DNA of 64,000 nucleotides from NCBI RefSeq assembly GCF_026891975.1, contig NZ_JAPTGB010000004.1:62001-126000 (forward strand), given 5' to 3'. Every line of letters starts with the position of its first letter. The stretch's first letter is position 1. Position numbers and translations under genes: made by a program. Positions 53,436 through 62,868 of the stretch are shown in pieces. The stretch comes from Methanocorpusculum petauri (GTDB lineage Archaea > Halobacteriota > Methanomicrobia > Methanomicrobiales > Methanocorpusculaceae). Under the pieces are notes generated by a model that was not told where the DNA came from, made no database searches, and was given only the letters and a program-made list of their open reading frames with translations.

Positions 53436-53450
53436 GTCAGTCTATGTTCA
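53436..53450 (+). repeat. extra half-site of module-2 repeat, copy b
   Basis: Same 15-nt sequence as copy a, 490 nt further on, followed by ACAGCATAATG. No gene is recognised just downstream. Confidence 0.6.
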
Positions 53451-53763
53451 ACAGCATAATGTTTTCCGAGGGAAGATATTCTGTGTGAACTGTGCATGCA
53501 GTCACATCCACTTCTGTGATACATGAGTGGGGGCCAATCTTCTGTAATGGTTATGAAAATATTTCTTCGTGACATTTCACTTTTTGTGCGGGATACCCGC
53601 CTGAAATGCACATAATTTTTTTTGGTGTTTGGAGAGAGGTCAGGCACGGGAGATCTGATTTTTTTTGGTTGTACGGTGCGGAATCATACTGATTCTCTGG
53701 TGATGGTGCTGCCAATTTTTTTTGTCTGCGGTGTGGCGAAGAATAGTTCGGTGAAATAATGAG

Positions 53764-54074
53764 ATGGTTGCCTATGCACTCGGCACTCCCGTTTACCTTG
53801 ATCACCTTCGGTTCTGCTGATGATTCCTATCGCAGGATGGATCGTACTTCTGATTCTTGCTCCCCTCCTCCTCGTTGTGTCGGGAAAATTCCTGACCTGC
53901 CTTCTCCCTCGTGTTCCATCGCCGAAGAGCAGCTCTGCGTCATTGACCTCTGGTAGGGCAGACCGGAAAATCCCCAACCGCTTTACCGGTTCATTGCAGT
54001 TCTTGGTATCACTGCTTGTACCACTCTCATCCCGGAACTCAGCGCACTGCCCGTCCTTTTCCTTCTCGGCTCCC
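53764..54074 (+). pseudogene. remnant of a small membrane protein
   Basis: Fragments in different frames read like one protein: MVAYALGTPVYLDHL, then WIVLLILAPLLLVVSGKFLTC, and after a frame change PLYRFIAVLGITACTTLIPELSALPVLFLLGSL. Together about 95 aa with two membrane segments, broken by at least one stop and frame shift. Ends at the permease stop codon. Family unknown; could also be chance. Confidence 0.4.
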
Positions 54075-55439
54075 TTAGATCAGCGCCAGCATCACAAAGT
54101 TCAGCAGAAACAGACCGGTAAAAATCCACATCAGCGGGTGCACCTGCCGTATTTCCCCTTTGTAGATCCGGATCAGGCAGTACGTCAGGAAACCCGCCGC
54201 AATTCCGTACGAAATGTTGTAGCACAGCGCCATACCCACCGCCGTGAAAAAGCACGGAGCTGCAACTTCAAACTCCCGCCACGCTACATCCGCAAACGAT
54301 GCGGCCATCATAATACCGACAATCACCAGAACAGGCGATGTCGCCGCAAGCGGAACAGCACTAACCAGACTTGCGAAAAATGCACTCAGTACGAAACAAC
54401 CTGCGACCACCACACTCGTCAGCCCTGTCCGGCCTCCTGCCGCAATCCCGGTTGCACTTTCCACGTAGGTGATCACGTTTGAGGTCCCTACGATCGATCC
54501 GATCGTTGTTGCTGCGGCGTCTGCGAACAGTGATCGTTCCATCTTACTTTTCATCCCGGTACTTTCCGTCATCATCCGCATATCCGCGTCCGAAAAGATC
54601 CCGCTTTTCCGGCCGGTGCCCACCAGTGTTCCGATTGTGTCAAACATATCACACAGGCCAAACGCCAGAACTGTTACCAGTACCAGCGGCAGTCGTGCGG
54701 GGTCTGCAATCAGTGATACGAGACCTGCATCCGTAAAGATCACGCCGAAGGTTGACGGCAGTGCGGTCAGTGCTTCTGAAAAGCTGATCGTTTCCGATAT
54801 TCCCGTCACACCGAGCGGGATGCCTGCAGCTGCGGTGATCCCGATTCCGATCAGAAGTGCTCCTTTCACCTGCTTGATCAGCAGAAACAGCGTCAGCACA
54901 AACCCGATCAGAAACACCCAGATGACCGGCTGGTTCAGGGAAGCAAGAGCCGGAACCCCTGCTGAGAACTCAATCATTCCTACATTCAGCAGACCGATAT
55001 ACGCCACAAACAGTCCGATACCTCCTCCGATGGCGGCCTGAAGGGTGGGAGGAATGGAGATGATCAGCTGTTTGCGGATACGGGTTACGGTCATCAGCAC
55101 ATTCAGAATACCGCAGAGAAACACCATCGATAACGCCTGCTGCCAGGTGAATCCCAGTACGAAACAGATCGTGTACACAAAAAAGGTGTTCAGTCCCATG
55201 CCGGGAGCCTGAGCGATCGGCACATTTGCATACAGTCCGATAATCAGGGTTCCTACAACCGCTGCGATGATCGTTGCCAGAAACACGGCTCCCCATTCCA
55301 TGCCGGCTTCGCTCAGGATTGCAGGATTCACAATAATAATGTAGGCCATCGCAAAAAAGGTCGTAAGACCTGCTGTGACCTCACGGGACACCGTCGTTTT
55401 TTCGGCTTTCAGATGAAACAGACTCTCTAGGGACACCAT
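54075..55439 (-). CDS. purine permease, AzgA/PbuG (NCS2) family
   Basis: 454 aa, about 12-14 membrane segments. Motifs: TTFFAMAYIIIVNPAILSEAG, ANVPIAQAPGMGLNTFF and LCDMFDTIGTLVGTGRKSG, all hallmarks of guanine/hypoxanthine permeases. Imports hypoxanthine, guanine or adenine with protons. The ATG at 55439 starts the family-like MVSLESLFHLKA; the upstream ATG adds a stretch without homology sense. Monocistronic. Possible partner of purine salvage. Confidence 0.88.
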   Translation of the reverse strand: MVSLESLFHLKAEKTTVSREVTAGLTTFFAMAYIIIVNPAILSEAGMEWGAVFLATIIAAVVGTLIIGLYANVPIAQAPGMGLNTFFVYTICFVLGFTWQQALSMVFLCGILNVLMTVTRIRKQLIISIPPTLQAAIGGGIGLFVAYIGLLNVGMIEFSAGVPALASLNQPVIWVFLIGFVLTLFLLIKQVKGALLIGIGITAAAGIPLGVTGISETISFSEALTALPSTFGVIFTDAGLVSLIADPARLPLVLVTVLAFGLCDMFDTIGTLVGTGRKSGIFSDADMRMMTESTGMKSKMERSLFADAAATTIGSIVGTSNVITYVESATGIAAGGRTGLTSVVVAGCFVLSAFFASLVSAVPLAATSPVLVIVGIMMAASFADVAWREFEVAAPCFFTAVGMALCYNISYGIAAGFLTYCLIRIYKGEIRQVHPLMWIFTGLFLLNFVMLALI

Positions 55440-55564
55440 ACCACAAACACCTGCCGGTCCACACACATGACCGGTTCTTCTCTCAAATTAGAGACGCGAA
55501 TATAAATCTGTTTGGAAATGCCGGATACCGGTCCGGCTGCAAAAAAAGATCTGCCGCAGACCAA

Positions 55565-56227
55565 TCACTGCTGCGGCGACACCTCGACTCCGTCTCCCGG
55601 CGAGACCAGATCCACCATCATCGACGTCGTTGATTCAATTGCATGCTCAAACTCAGTTAAATCCTGCGCAATTGCCGGGAACGTATTATAATGCATGGGA
55701 ATCACCAGAGGCGCTCCGATCCATTCCGCCGCGATCATCGCCTCGGCAGGTCCCATCGTATAATGATCCCCGACCGGCAGCAGGGCGACATCCGGATGAT
55801 ACAAATCGTGAATCAGCTTCATATCCGAAAACAGTGCCGTATCGCCCGCATGATACACCACAATCCCGTCCATCTCCACTACAAACCCGGCAGCAGTTCC
55901 CATATACAGCTCAACCCCGTCCTCCGTCACCGACGAGGAATGCAGAGCAGGAACCATTGTTATCTTCACCCCGTCAGATACATACGTTCCGCCGAGATTC
56001 ATCCCGATTGCCGGAACACCTTTCCGCGACAGATAACTCGCAAGCTCATGAATCGCCACAGTGGGTTTCTTCAGATCAACCGTGATCCCCAGATGATCGC
56101 CGTGACCGTGCGTCACCAGTACCATATCCGCATCAACTTCCGCGGCTTCGGCGGGCATGGGATCGATCAGAATCTTCCTTGACCCCTCCAGTGAAAAACA
56201 GGAATGTCCGATATACCTGATATACAT
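55565..56227 (-). CDS. UPF0173 metal-dependent hydrolase
   Basis: 220 aa, metallo-beta-lactamase-like fold. Metal site THGHGDHLG, then PVGDHYTMGPAEA and VIPMHYNTFPAI. UPF0173 proteins hydrolyse small phosphoesters or lactones; natural substrate unknown. Start ATG at 56227, with GGTGAGA upstream; the longer frame starts inside that site. Confidence 0.9.
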   Translation of the reverse strand: MYIRYIGHSCFSLEGSRKILIDPMPAEAAEVDADMVLVTHGHGDHLGITVDLKKPTVAIHELASYLSRKGVPAIGMNLGGTYVSDGVKITMVPALHSSSVTEDGVELYMGTAAGFVVEMDGIVVYHAGDTALFSDMKLIHDLYHPDVALLPVGDHYTMGPAEAMIAAEWIGAPLVIPMHYNTFPAIAQDLTEFEHAIESTTSMMVDLVSPGDGVEVSPQQ

Positions 56228-56310
56228 GAGTATTATTCTCACCTTTTCCTCTATAAATAAACATAGGTAGGGGAAAAAAGAAAAAAATCCGGAAAAATAT
56301 GGGAAGAGGA

Positions 56311-56919
56311 TCAGTTGATCTCGATACTGTCCGACTCGGAGACATCAATCGCCTCACCGAGTGTATCCTCCTGCAGACCCGACGCCATCTTTTCCGTCAG
56401 ATCCCGATCCTCCATCACATCGCGGATGCGTTCCAGATACGGATCCAGCGTTGTATCCTCCTTCTGCTCGATCACATGCCGGTACTCGCGAAGCGTTGTC
56501 GGACTGATGCCGAGTTCCTCGGAGATCTCCCGCATCGTCTTGTCAGTACTCATCAGCGTCTTCATCTGCGCCTGATCAAACGGCATATTAAAATCAAGCT
56601 CGCGGAACAACTTCAGCCGCACACGGGCGCGTGCCACGGTCTTTGACAGCTTCTCATCTCCCAGTTCGCGGGCAATCTCTGTATCATTCTTGCCTGCATG
56701 AAACGCCGTAATCAGCCGCGCCAGCTGAATCGGCTCCAGTTTCGTCTTAAAAAAACCGCGCTCCTGAATCTCACGCATAATCAGGGCGATCTCACGCTCA
56801 ACAGCATCCTGATCACGAAGCGTGCCGTGGAGCTGTTTCATGGGCTCCACAATCTTTGTTTTCTGCGTAATATCAGAAAACAGCTTCAGTAAATCCTTCT
56901 GTCTCTTCTTTGGGGCCAT
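56311..56919 (-). CDS. helix-turn-helix protein (conditioned-medium-induced-protein-4-like)
   Basis: 202 aa, highly charged, no membrane part. Two helix-turn-helix-like stretches: ARLITAFHAGKNDTEIARELGDEKLSKTVARARVRL and MREISEELGISPTTLREYRHVIEQ. A basic start (MAPKKRQKDLLKLF) and acidic end. Conserved in methanogens as I recall it under that name, which I give with caution. Probably a DNA-binding regulator. The second ATG (56919) is used since GGGAGG lies 9 nt before it. Confidence 0.72.
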   Translation of the reverse strand: MAPKKRQKDLLKLFSDITQKTKIVEPMKQLHGTLRDQDAVEREIALIMREIQERGFFKTKLEPIQLARLITAFHAGKNDTEIARELGDEKLSKTVARARVRLKLFRELDFNMPFDQAQMKTLMSTDKTMREISEELGISPTTLREYRHVIEQKEDTTLDPYLERIRDVMEDRDLTEKMASGLQEDTLGEAIDVSESDSIEIN

Positions 56920-57091
56920 ATTCATATTCCTCCCAAAACGGGTTATTCGATGAAAATGTACTTCAAAGCATATAATTATTCTGGATGTGCTTCCCCCTCA
57001 TCCGAACTCCCGAACAAGATGCAAAATGTTAATTACCACAACGACTGTATGATTATCCCCAAAAATATCTGCGGGAGAAAACCCGCACAGA

Positions 57092-59110
57092 TCACTTTTG
57101 TTTTTTCCCAAACAGACGCTGCACTGCGGAAACATCCTCGCGGCTTCCCGACAGAAGCACCATATCATGCGGCATCAGAACAGTTGTCCCGTCCGGCGTG
57201 AGGATGACCTCGCCCGACTCGCGGCGCAGCGACACAATCGACACATGGAACCGCTTTCGCAGATGCAGCTCTGACAGCATCTTTCCGGCAGCTTCCGACT
57301 CCGGATGTACCGGCACATGAATAAACTCTGTCTTTGCCGCAGGCTCAAGTGTTGCCGAAAGTCTCCGCATCCGGCTTTCCTCCGCTTTTTGTGCCATTGC
57401 CTCCTCACGCTCCGAAAAGATCTCCGCACGCACCTCACGCACATACTGATCCAGATCTTTTGCCGGAACATTCTCGTTCGCAAACACCCGCCGCGTCAGG
57501 GCAAGACCTGCCTCACGCTCGTCTGCGATCACCTCGTCAACGCCGATCTTAAACAGTGTCGGACTCTCCCCCGTATAGCGGGTCCGCGTAATAATCGTCG
57601 TCCGCGGATTCATCCGTCGGGTAGTTGACACAATTCCCCGAACCGCCGCAGAATCGGGAATCGTAATCACCAGCGTCTTTGCCTGCTCAATTCCTGCATA
57701 CCGGAGAATTGGCTCAAGTGACGCATCACCATAGGCAATGTTCTCTCCCTTTGCCCGCTCGGCTGCAACCGTCTCCGGATTCATTTCAAGAATAATATAG
57801 TCGCGTTCCACCCGCTTCAGTGCCCGCACCACGTACTTTCCTGCCGGACCGAAACCGACCACAATTACATACTCGTGTTCCTCACCGGCGTCCGTCTCCG
57901 CCGTCATCTCTCCCTCACCGGTCTTGGGAGAACAGTGCCTGCCGAACAGCGGCGAACAGATCGCCATCCGCGACACCTTCGGCGCAGCATCCACCGCAAA
58001 CGGGGCAATCGTCATCGACAGAATTGCCACCGCAAGAAACACCTGATAAATCGTACTGTTCAGCAGCCCGAGTGACAGACCTGCCGCCCCCAGCACAAAC
58101 GAAAACTCACCGATATGCGCAAGACCCACACCGCAGGTAACCGCTGTTCCTGCAGACGTTCCTGCGAGCAGTCCCGCCGCCGTAGTAATCACTGTTTTTC
58201 CAAGGAACAGCACCGCAACAATCGCGAGAATAAACAAAATATTCTCCAGCATAAATGCCAGAGACAGCATCATACCAACTGAGATGAAGAAAACACTCGT
58301 CATCAGATCGCGAATCGGCATAATAATGCCAATCACTTCATGGTTGTACTCAGACCCCGCAATCGCCACACCTGCAAGGAATGCCCCAAGAGATGTTGAA
58401 ACACCTACAAGCGACAGAATCCAGGCAACCCCGATACAGATCGTCACCACCGAAATGATGAACAGTTCCCGGTTTCTGCGGCCGGCAACCACATCCAGAA
58501 TGCGGGGAACCACCACAAGAGCAATTCCCAGCACCACAACCAGTGCCACAATATCTGTTCCGAGTGTCATCAGCGAGGACACCACATCACCGCCGACTCC
58601 GGCGATAACCGGCAGCAGAAGCATAATGGGAATGACTGCAATATCCTGACTGATCAGAATTGCCAGAATCAGCTTTCCGTGACGGGTATCGATCTGTCCG
58701 TTGTTCTGGTAAATGTTCAGTACAATCGCCGTTGAAGACGAAGCTACCATGAACCCGATCAGAAGTGCCGTCCCCGAAGCAATACCGGCCGCATTGAGAA
58801 TCAGCCAGACAACAAATGTCGTCAGAAGTATCTGCACTCCGCCGGCAATCAGGACGAGCCGTTTCATCGCGAGAAGATTTTTCAGGGAAATCTCCAGACC
58901 GATCGTAAACATCAGAAGAATCAGCCCGAACTCCGCAACGAGGCTGACCTGATCATAGGTGAACAGATGCAGACATGACGGACCGATAAGAATACCTGTC
59001 ACAAAAAAACCGATGATCGTCGGCAGGTGAATCCTGCTGCTGATAAGCAGTACCACCAGCGTTGCGGCAAGCAGCAGAAACAGTCCCATCATTGTAGCTT
59101 CGACGGCCAT
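57092..59110 (-). CDS. CPA2 cation/proton antiporter with TrkA-N and TrkA-C domains
   Basis: 672 aa. About 12 membrane helices (residues 8-385) with GLILLMFTIGLEISLKNLLAMK and ASSSTAIVLNI typical of Kef/CPA2 exchangers. A TrkA-N nucleotide-binding domain (YVIVVGFGPAGKYVVRALKR, GDASLEPILRYAGIEQAKTLV) follows, then a linker and TrkA-C domain (MVLLSGSREDVSAVQRLF). It exports K+ or Na+ in exchange for protons, gated by NAD(H) or related ligand. Divergent from glyS, whose start lies 107 nt away. Confidence 0.92.
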   Translation of the reverse strand: MAVEATMMGLFLLLAATLVVLLISSRIHLPTIIGFFVTGILIGPSCLHLFTYDQVSLVAEFGLILLMFTIGLEISLKNLLAMKRLVLIAGGVQILLTTFVVWLILNAAGIASGTALLIGFMVASSSTAIVLNIYQNNGQIDTRHGKLILAILISQDIAVIPIMLLLPVIAGVGGDVVSSLMTLGTDIVALVVVLGIALVVVPRILDVVAGRRNRELFIISVVTICIGVAWILSLVGVSTSLGAFLAGVAIAGSEYNHEVIGIIMPIRDLMTSVFFISVGMMLSLAFMLENILFILAIVAVLFLGKTVITTAAGLLAGTSAGTAVTCGVGLAHIGEFSFVLGAAGLSLGLLNSTIYQVFLAVAILSMTIAPFAVDAAPKVSRMAICSPLFGRHCSPKTGEGEMTAETDAGEEHEYVIVVGFGPAGKYVVRALKRVERDYIILEMNPETVAAERAKGENIAYGDASLEPILRYAGIEQAKTLVITIPDSAAVRGIVSTTRRMNPRTTIITRTRYTGESPTLFKIGVDEVIADEREAGLALTRRVFANENVPAKDLDQYVREVRAEIFSEREEAMAQKAEESRMRRLSATLEPAAKTEFIHVPVHPESEAAGKMLSELHLRKRFHVSIVSLRRESGEVILTPDGTTVLMPHDMVLLSGSREDVSAVQRLFGKKQK

Positions 59111-59217
59111 ACCTGTACAATAGTTGGGATGAACAGATGAAAACTATGTCGATAGCACCCGGGTTGAACGAGAGAACTATATGCCTGCCCGATCCATACA
59201 TACAGCACCTGAATACC

Positions 59218-60951
59218 ATGGCAGAAATGGAAGATACCTACGAAAGAGTCACCGAACTTGCACGGAGACGAGGGTTTGTCTGGCCCTCGTCTGAAATTTA
59301 CGGTTCTGTTGCAGGGTTCATTGACTACGGGCCTCTTGGCGCAATGATGAAGCGCAGAATTGAGAATGTCTGGCGGAATTTTTATGTCGTGCAGGAAGGC
59401 TACTATGAGATCGAGTGCCCGACGGTGGGCATTGAGCCGATCTATGTGGCAAGCGGTCATGTCGGGGGTTTTTCCGATAAGATGTTCCAGTGCCCGCACT
59501 GTCAGGAGTTCCTCCGTGCCGATCACGTCGCGGAGGCGTTCGGGATTCCGCATGCAGGTACGATGTCCAAAGAGGAGTTGCACGAAGTCCTGATGGATAA
59601 GGAGTGTCCGGCCTGCGGGAAGGTTCTCGGTTCGGTTGATGTTTTTGATTTTAATCTGATGTTTACGACGAGTATCGGTCCCGGAGGACAGCGGAAAGGG
59701 TATCTGCGTCCGGAGACGGCACAGGGAATGTTTGTGGATTTCCCGCGTCTTCTGCGGTTCTATCGGGATCATCTGCCGTTTGGTGCGGTGCAGATTGGAA
59801 AATCTTACCGGAATGAGATCTCGCCCCGTCAGGGTATGATTCGTCTGCGGGAGTTTACGCAGGCCGAGGCGGAGATCTTTGTTCATCCGGAGGAGAAGGA
59901 TCATCCGTTCTTTGCCCGGTATGCGAACTATGCAATGCCGCTCTGCGGCATTGCCCAGCAGGAGGCGGATGCTCCGGCAGTTGTCAAGACAATGCGGGAG
60001 GCGGTTGATGAGGGTATCATTGCGAATGAGTATGTTGCCTACTATGTTGCGATGACGCATGATATTCTCTGTACGGTCGGGTTCAATCCGGATAAAATCC
60101 GGTTCCGTCAGCACATGCCGGACGAGCGGGCGCATTATGCAACCGACTGCTGGGATGCGGAGGCGTTTTCCGACCGGTTCGGCTGGGTGGAGATTGTGGG
60201 TATTGCGGATCGGACGAATTATGATCTGAAAGCCCATTCCCGGGTGTCGGGTGAGAAGATGACGGTGTTTGTCCAGTACCCGGAGGCGAAGAAGGTGCAC
60301 CACAAGGCGGTTGTGCCGAACTTCGGGAAGATGGGTCCTGTTTATCGCGGGAAGGCGAAGGCTATCAGTGAGCTGATGAAGACGACGACCGCAGAGCCGC
60401 AGGCGGATGGTCTGCATCTGACGGTTGATGGTGAGGAGATTGTGGTCCCGCCGGAGATGTACACGGTGAAGGATGAGATGGTTGATGTGTTCGGCGAGGA
60501 TGTGATGCCGCACGTGATTGAGCCGTCTTATGGTATTGACCGGATGAGCTACATGGTTCTGGAGCATGCGTATGCGGAGGATGAGGCGGACGGCGAGACC
60601 CGTACGGTGATGCGGTTTAAGTCCTGTGTTGCACCGGTTCAGGCGGCGGTTCTGCCGCTGATGGCCCGCGACGGCCTGGACGGGATTGCACGAAAGCTTG
60701 TGGCGGAGTTGCAGGATGAGGGTATCCAGACGGAGTATGATGATGCGGGCGCTATCGGCCGCCGCTACCGCCGTCAGGATGAGATTGGAACGCCTGTGTG
60801 CATTACGATCGATTATGATACCAAGGAGGATGCAACTGCGACTCTGCGGGATCGTGATTCGATGCAGCAGGTGCGGCTGCCGCTTGCGGAGATTCCGGCA
60901 GTGGTGTATCAGCTGATCAAGGGCAAGAAGACGTTTGCTCAGCTGGGATAA
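59218..60951 (+). CDS. glyS: glycyl-tRNA synthetase, dimeric type
   Basis: 577 aa, the archaeal/eukaryotic alpha2 class II enzyme. Visible: RRGFVWPSSEIYGSVAGFIDYGPLGAMMKRRI (motif 1 region), FNLMFTTSIGPGG, YLRPETAQGMFVDFPRL, SYRNEISPRQGMIRLREFTQAEAEIF (motif 2), EPSYGIDRMSYMVLEHAY (motif 3), and an anticodon-binding C-terminus. Start ATG at 59218 (MAEMEDTYERV); the frame upstream to 59137 overlaps the promoter. Its 3' end is partly duplicated at 62718..62868. Confidence 0.96.
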   Translation: MAEMEDTYERVTELARRRGFVWPSSEIYGSVAGFIDYGPLGAMMKRRIENVWRNFYVVQEGYYEIECPTVGIEPIYVASGHVGGFSDKMFQCPHCQEFLRADHVAEAFGIPHAGTMSKEELHEVLMDKECPACGKVLGSVDVFDFNLMFTTSIGPGGQRKGYLRPETAQGMFVDFPRLLRFYRDHLPFGAVQIGKSYRNEISPRQGMIRLREFTQAEAEIFVHPEEKDHPFFARYANYAMPLCGIAQQEADAPAVVKTMREAVDEGIIANEYVAYYVAMTHDILCTVGFNPDKIRFRQHMPDERAHYATDCWDAEAFSDRFGWVEIVGIADRTNYDLKAHSRVSGEKMTVFVQYPEAKKVHHKAVVPNFGKMGPVYRGKAKAISELMKTTTAEPQADGLHLTVDGEEIVVPPEMYTVKDEMVDVFGEDVMPHVIEPSYGIDRMSYMVLEHAYAEDEADGETRTVMRFKSCVAPVQAAVLPLMARDGLDGIARKLVAELQDEGIQTEYDDAGAIGRRYRRQDEIGTPVCITIDYDTKEDATATLRDRDSMQQVRLPLAEIPAVVYQLIKGKKTFAQLG

Positions 60952-61140
60952 TTTTTCTTTTTCTCTTTTTACGCCTCAGGATCTCTGGCAAACGTTCAGT
61001 AGGGGATAAAATACCAATCGTGTTCTTATCGTCTATTGTTTCTGTTCTGTATGGATGTCACTATTTCTCATGTGTTGCCACCATGAAATATGAAAACTAC
61101 TGTCATTACCCTGATGTTTGAGTAGTTTGTATGGAGTTAT

Positions 61141-62370
61141 ATGGAAAATGGACTGACTCGTGGTAAAGAGGTATGGAAGGAACACCTCAGTCGTGGAATG
61201 ATGGTGTTGTTGATAGCGTTGATGTTGTCAGCATTCTGTATATCACCAGTATATGGGTATGAATGCCAAGACGCATACAACAAAGAATTATACGACACTT
61301 TCGTCGTATTCAAAGACGAAGATGGACACCCGTTCCCATCAGAAGCTATAAGGTATAAGGCTCAGTATGGACATGACTTACTCCTGAAGGACTTAAAGAA
61401 GTTCCAGAACAAGATGACTCCTGAGGAGTATAAGGAGAACCTTACGGCCGTGGACGAATGGTATAGTAATATGATGTATGTAGCTAAGAAGCTGCAACAC
61501 GTAGAAGAAACCATGCCGGAAATATACGGCGAACTTATACTGGATGATAATAACCAAGTAGTAAATTTAGATAAAATTATAGCCGAACACACTCCCGAAG
61601 GAATGGAGTTCGCACCGGCGAATGCAACCGGGTTTATCAGTGCAGCCAAAGTCCCTATTGCGCTAGAGGGACAAGTGCAGAATATCAAGAACAGGCTTCT
61701 TTCGTTTAGTATACCAAGCTTTAAGGACATCGCAGATGTTGTTGGTAGTCTAAAGGGACTTATAGCAACCGCATTAGATGATGAACCTGTTAAGAAGAAA
61801 GACGACGGGTCTATTACAGTAGGCGAACTAGGTGCTCAGGCTGGTATAGTTCTGGACTTTCGTCCTACATACGGGTATGGAACGGACGGGTTAGTTCACC
61901 CTATCAAGTATAATGATCCCTACATGTGGTACCAGAGTGAGATAAACGAAATGAGTGTATGCAAGCAGGCTATCAAAGACCAGAAAAAGACGTTCAAGGC
62001 TGTCAAAGGATTGTTGATAACAGGTATTGTACTTAATGCAATATTGTGTATCGCAGACATATCGCTATTAATTTGCATGAAACTGAAATGGTTTTCGTTG
62101 CCCGGGCCTACTACATTAGAAATAGTATCACTCGTTCTGGGGGCAGTTGGTTTTCTAGTCGCTGTTTCCGGACTCGTATCAGACCTTCTGTTCAGAGCAT
62201 TACAGTTAGATGATATGGTAAGGGATAAAATAGAGAGGATTGTTAACCTGATAAAAGAACACGGGTTCACGGTACCAAGCATGTCATTCATAGACGATGA
62301 TGATGATGATATTAACGATGATATTAAGAAACTCATCGTTGATAATTATCACAACCCACCGGGGTATTAA
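61141..62370 (+). CDS. hypothetical secreted/membrane protein inside glyS duplication
   Basis: 409 aa, A/T-rich. Signal peptide at about residues 20-40 (MVLLIALMLSAFCISPVYG). An outside helical region follows (LLLKDLKKFQNKMTPEEYKENLTAVDEWYSNMMYVAKKLQHVEE). Two membrane segments lie near residues 295-350 (GLLITGIVLNAILCIADISLLI; IVSLVLGAVGFLVAVSGLVSD), and a tail has a run of six Asp. GGAG sits just before the ATG at 61141. No family recognised. Its unlike codon use and its position between glyS copies suggest imported cargo. Confidence 0.7.
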   Translation: MENGLTRGKEVWKEHLSRGMMVLLIALMLSAFCISPVYGYECQDAYNKELYDTFVVFKDEDGHPFPSEAIRYKAQYGHDLLLKDLKKFQNKMTPEEYKENLTAVDEWYSNMMYVAKKLQHVEETMPEIYGELILDDNNQVVNLDKIIAEHTPEGMEFAPANATGFISAAKVPIALEGQVQNIKNRLLSFSIPSFKDIADVVGSLKGLIATALDDEPVKKKDDGSITVGELGAQAGIVLDFRPTYGYGTDGLVHPIKYNDPYMWYQSEINEMSVCKQAIKDQKKTFKAVKGLLITGIVLNAILCIADISLLICMKLKWFSLPGPTTLEIVSLVLGAVGFLVAVSGLVSDLLFRALQLDDMVRDKIERIVNLIKEHGFTVPSMSFIDDDDDDINDDIKKLIVDNYHNPPGY

Positions 62371-62437
62371 GTGTTTTATTAGGGTGTAGCCGGTTCGTTT
62401 CCGGCACAACCTGTTCCCAGAAAGGGAGGAGTTGTTT

Positions 62438-62740
62438 ATGAAATATGAAGGTAATGAGTGCTGGGGGTTGTTAACAAGCATTGACTTAAAGAACTGTGAT
62501 ACAGAACCATTGACGAATGATGTTTACATCAGGACGTGAATGAAGAAATTAGTCAGAATTCTTGGAATGGAAGCATACGGGGAATGTATCATCGAAGAAT
62601 TCGGAAAAGGCGAACTGTTCGGGAAGTCGGTGATACAACTCAGATCTATTTCGTGCATCAGCACGCACCTCGCGCCAAATTCGGATGAGACATCCATTGA
62701 TATCTTTTCGTGTAAGGTCAGGCGGAGGTTCTGCCGCTGA
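62438..62740 (+). pseudogene. broken S-adenosylmethionine decarboxylase fragment
   Basis: From the ATG at 62438 (GGGAGGAG upstream): MKYEGNECWGLLTSIDLKN, CDTEPLTNDVYIRT, an in-frame TGA at 62537, then KKLVRILGMEAYGECIIEEFG and IQLRSISCISTHLAPNSDETSIDIFSCK. This resembles AdoMetDC (speD/speH), including the region of the self-cleaved Ser and the DIFSCK strand. It then runs into duplicated glyS DNA and stops at 62740. The C-terminus is lost, so it cannot work even if the TGA were read. The enzyme would feed spermidine synthesis. Confidence 0.7.
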
Positions 62741-62868
62741 TGGCCGGCAACACTCCGGGATTGTGATTCGATGCAGCAGGTGCGGCTGCCGCTTGCGGAG
62801 ATTCCGGCAGTGGTATATCAGCTGATCAAGGGCAGGCAGACGTTTGCTCAGCTGGGATAATTTTTTAT
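62718..62868 (+). repeat. degenerate copy of glyS 3' end
   Basis: Two blocks match glyS: 62718..62746 with 60639..60667, and 62752..62868 with 60841..60957, the latter including the stop codon and downstream T run. About 170 nt of glyS is missing between them. Together with glyS it encloses about 1.9 kb with two non-glyS genes. Confidence 0.88.

Larger units (their letters stand above)
52870..53763. other. gene-poor region of about 890 nt
   Basis: No convincing gene. It has two copies of GTCAGTCTATGTTCA (52946..52960 and 53436..53450) that match the module-2 half-site. A (CA)8 run lies at 53035..53050. A short minus-strand frame at 53072..53269 (IKDELIWFSCTQTSIIRWIDTAQRMNAQVAKAETHMKQIE) has protein-like composition but no partner. 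May be a graveyard of earlier genes. Confidence 0.5.

Noticed and set aside
53820-54482. 220-codon plus-strand frame
   Set aside because: Only its first part looks like protein; from about 54000 it is a shadow of the purine permease. I kept the first part as a decayed fragment.
62375-62405. Hairpin GCCGG-TTCGTTT-CCGGC, T-arm-like
   Set aside because: The loop lacks the conserved A58, and no acceptor, D or anticodon arm fits around it, so it is not a tRNA.
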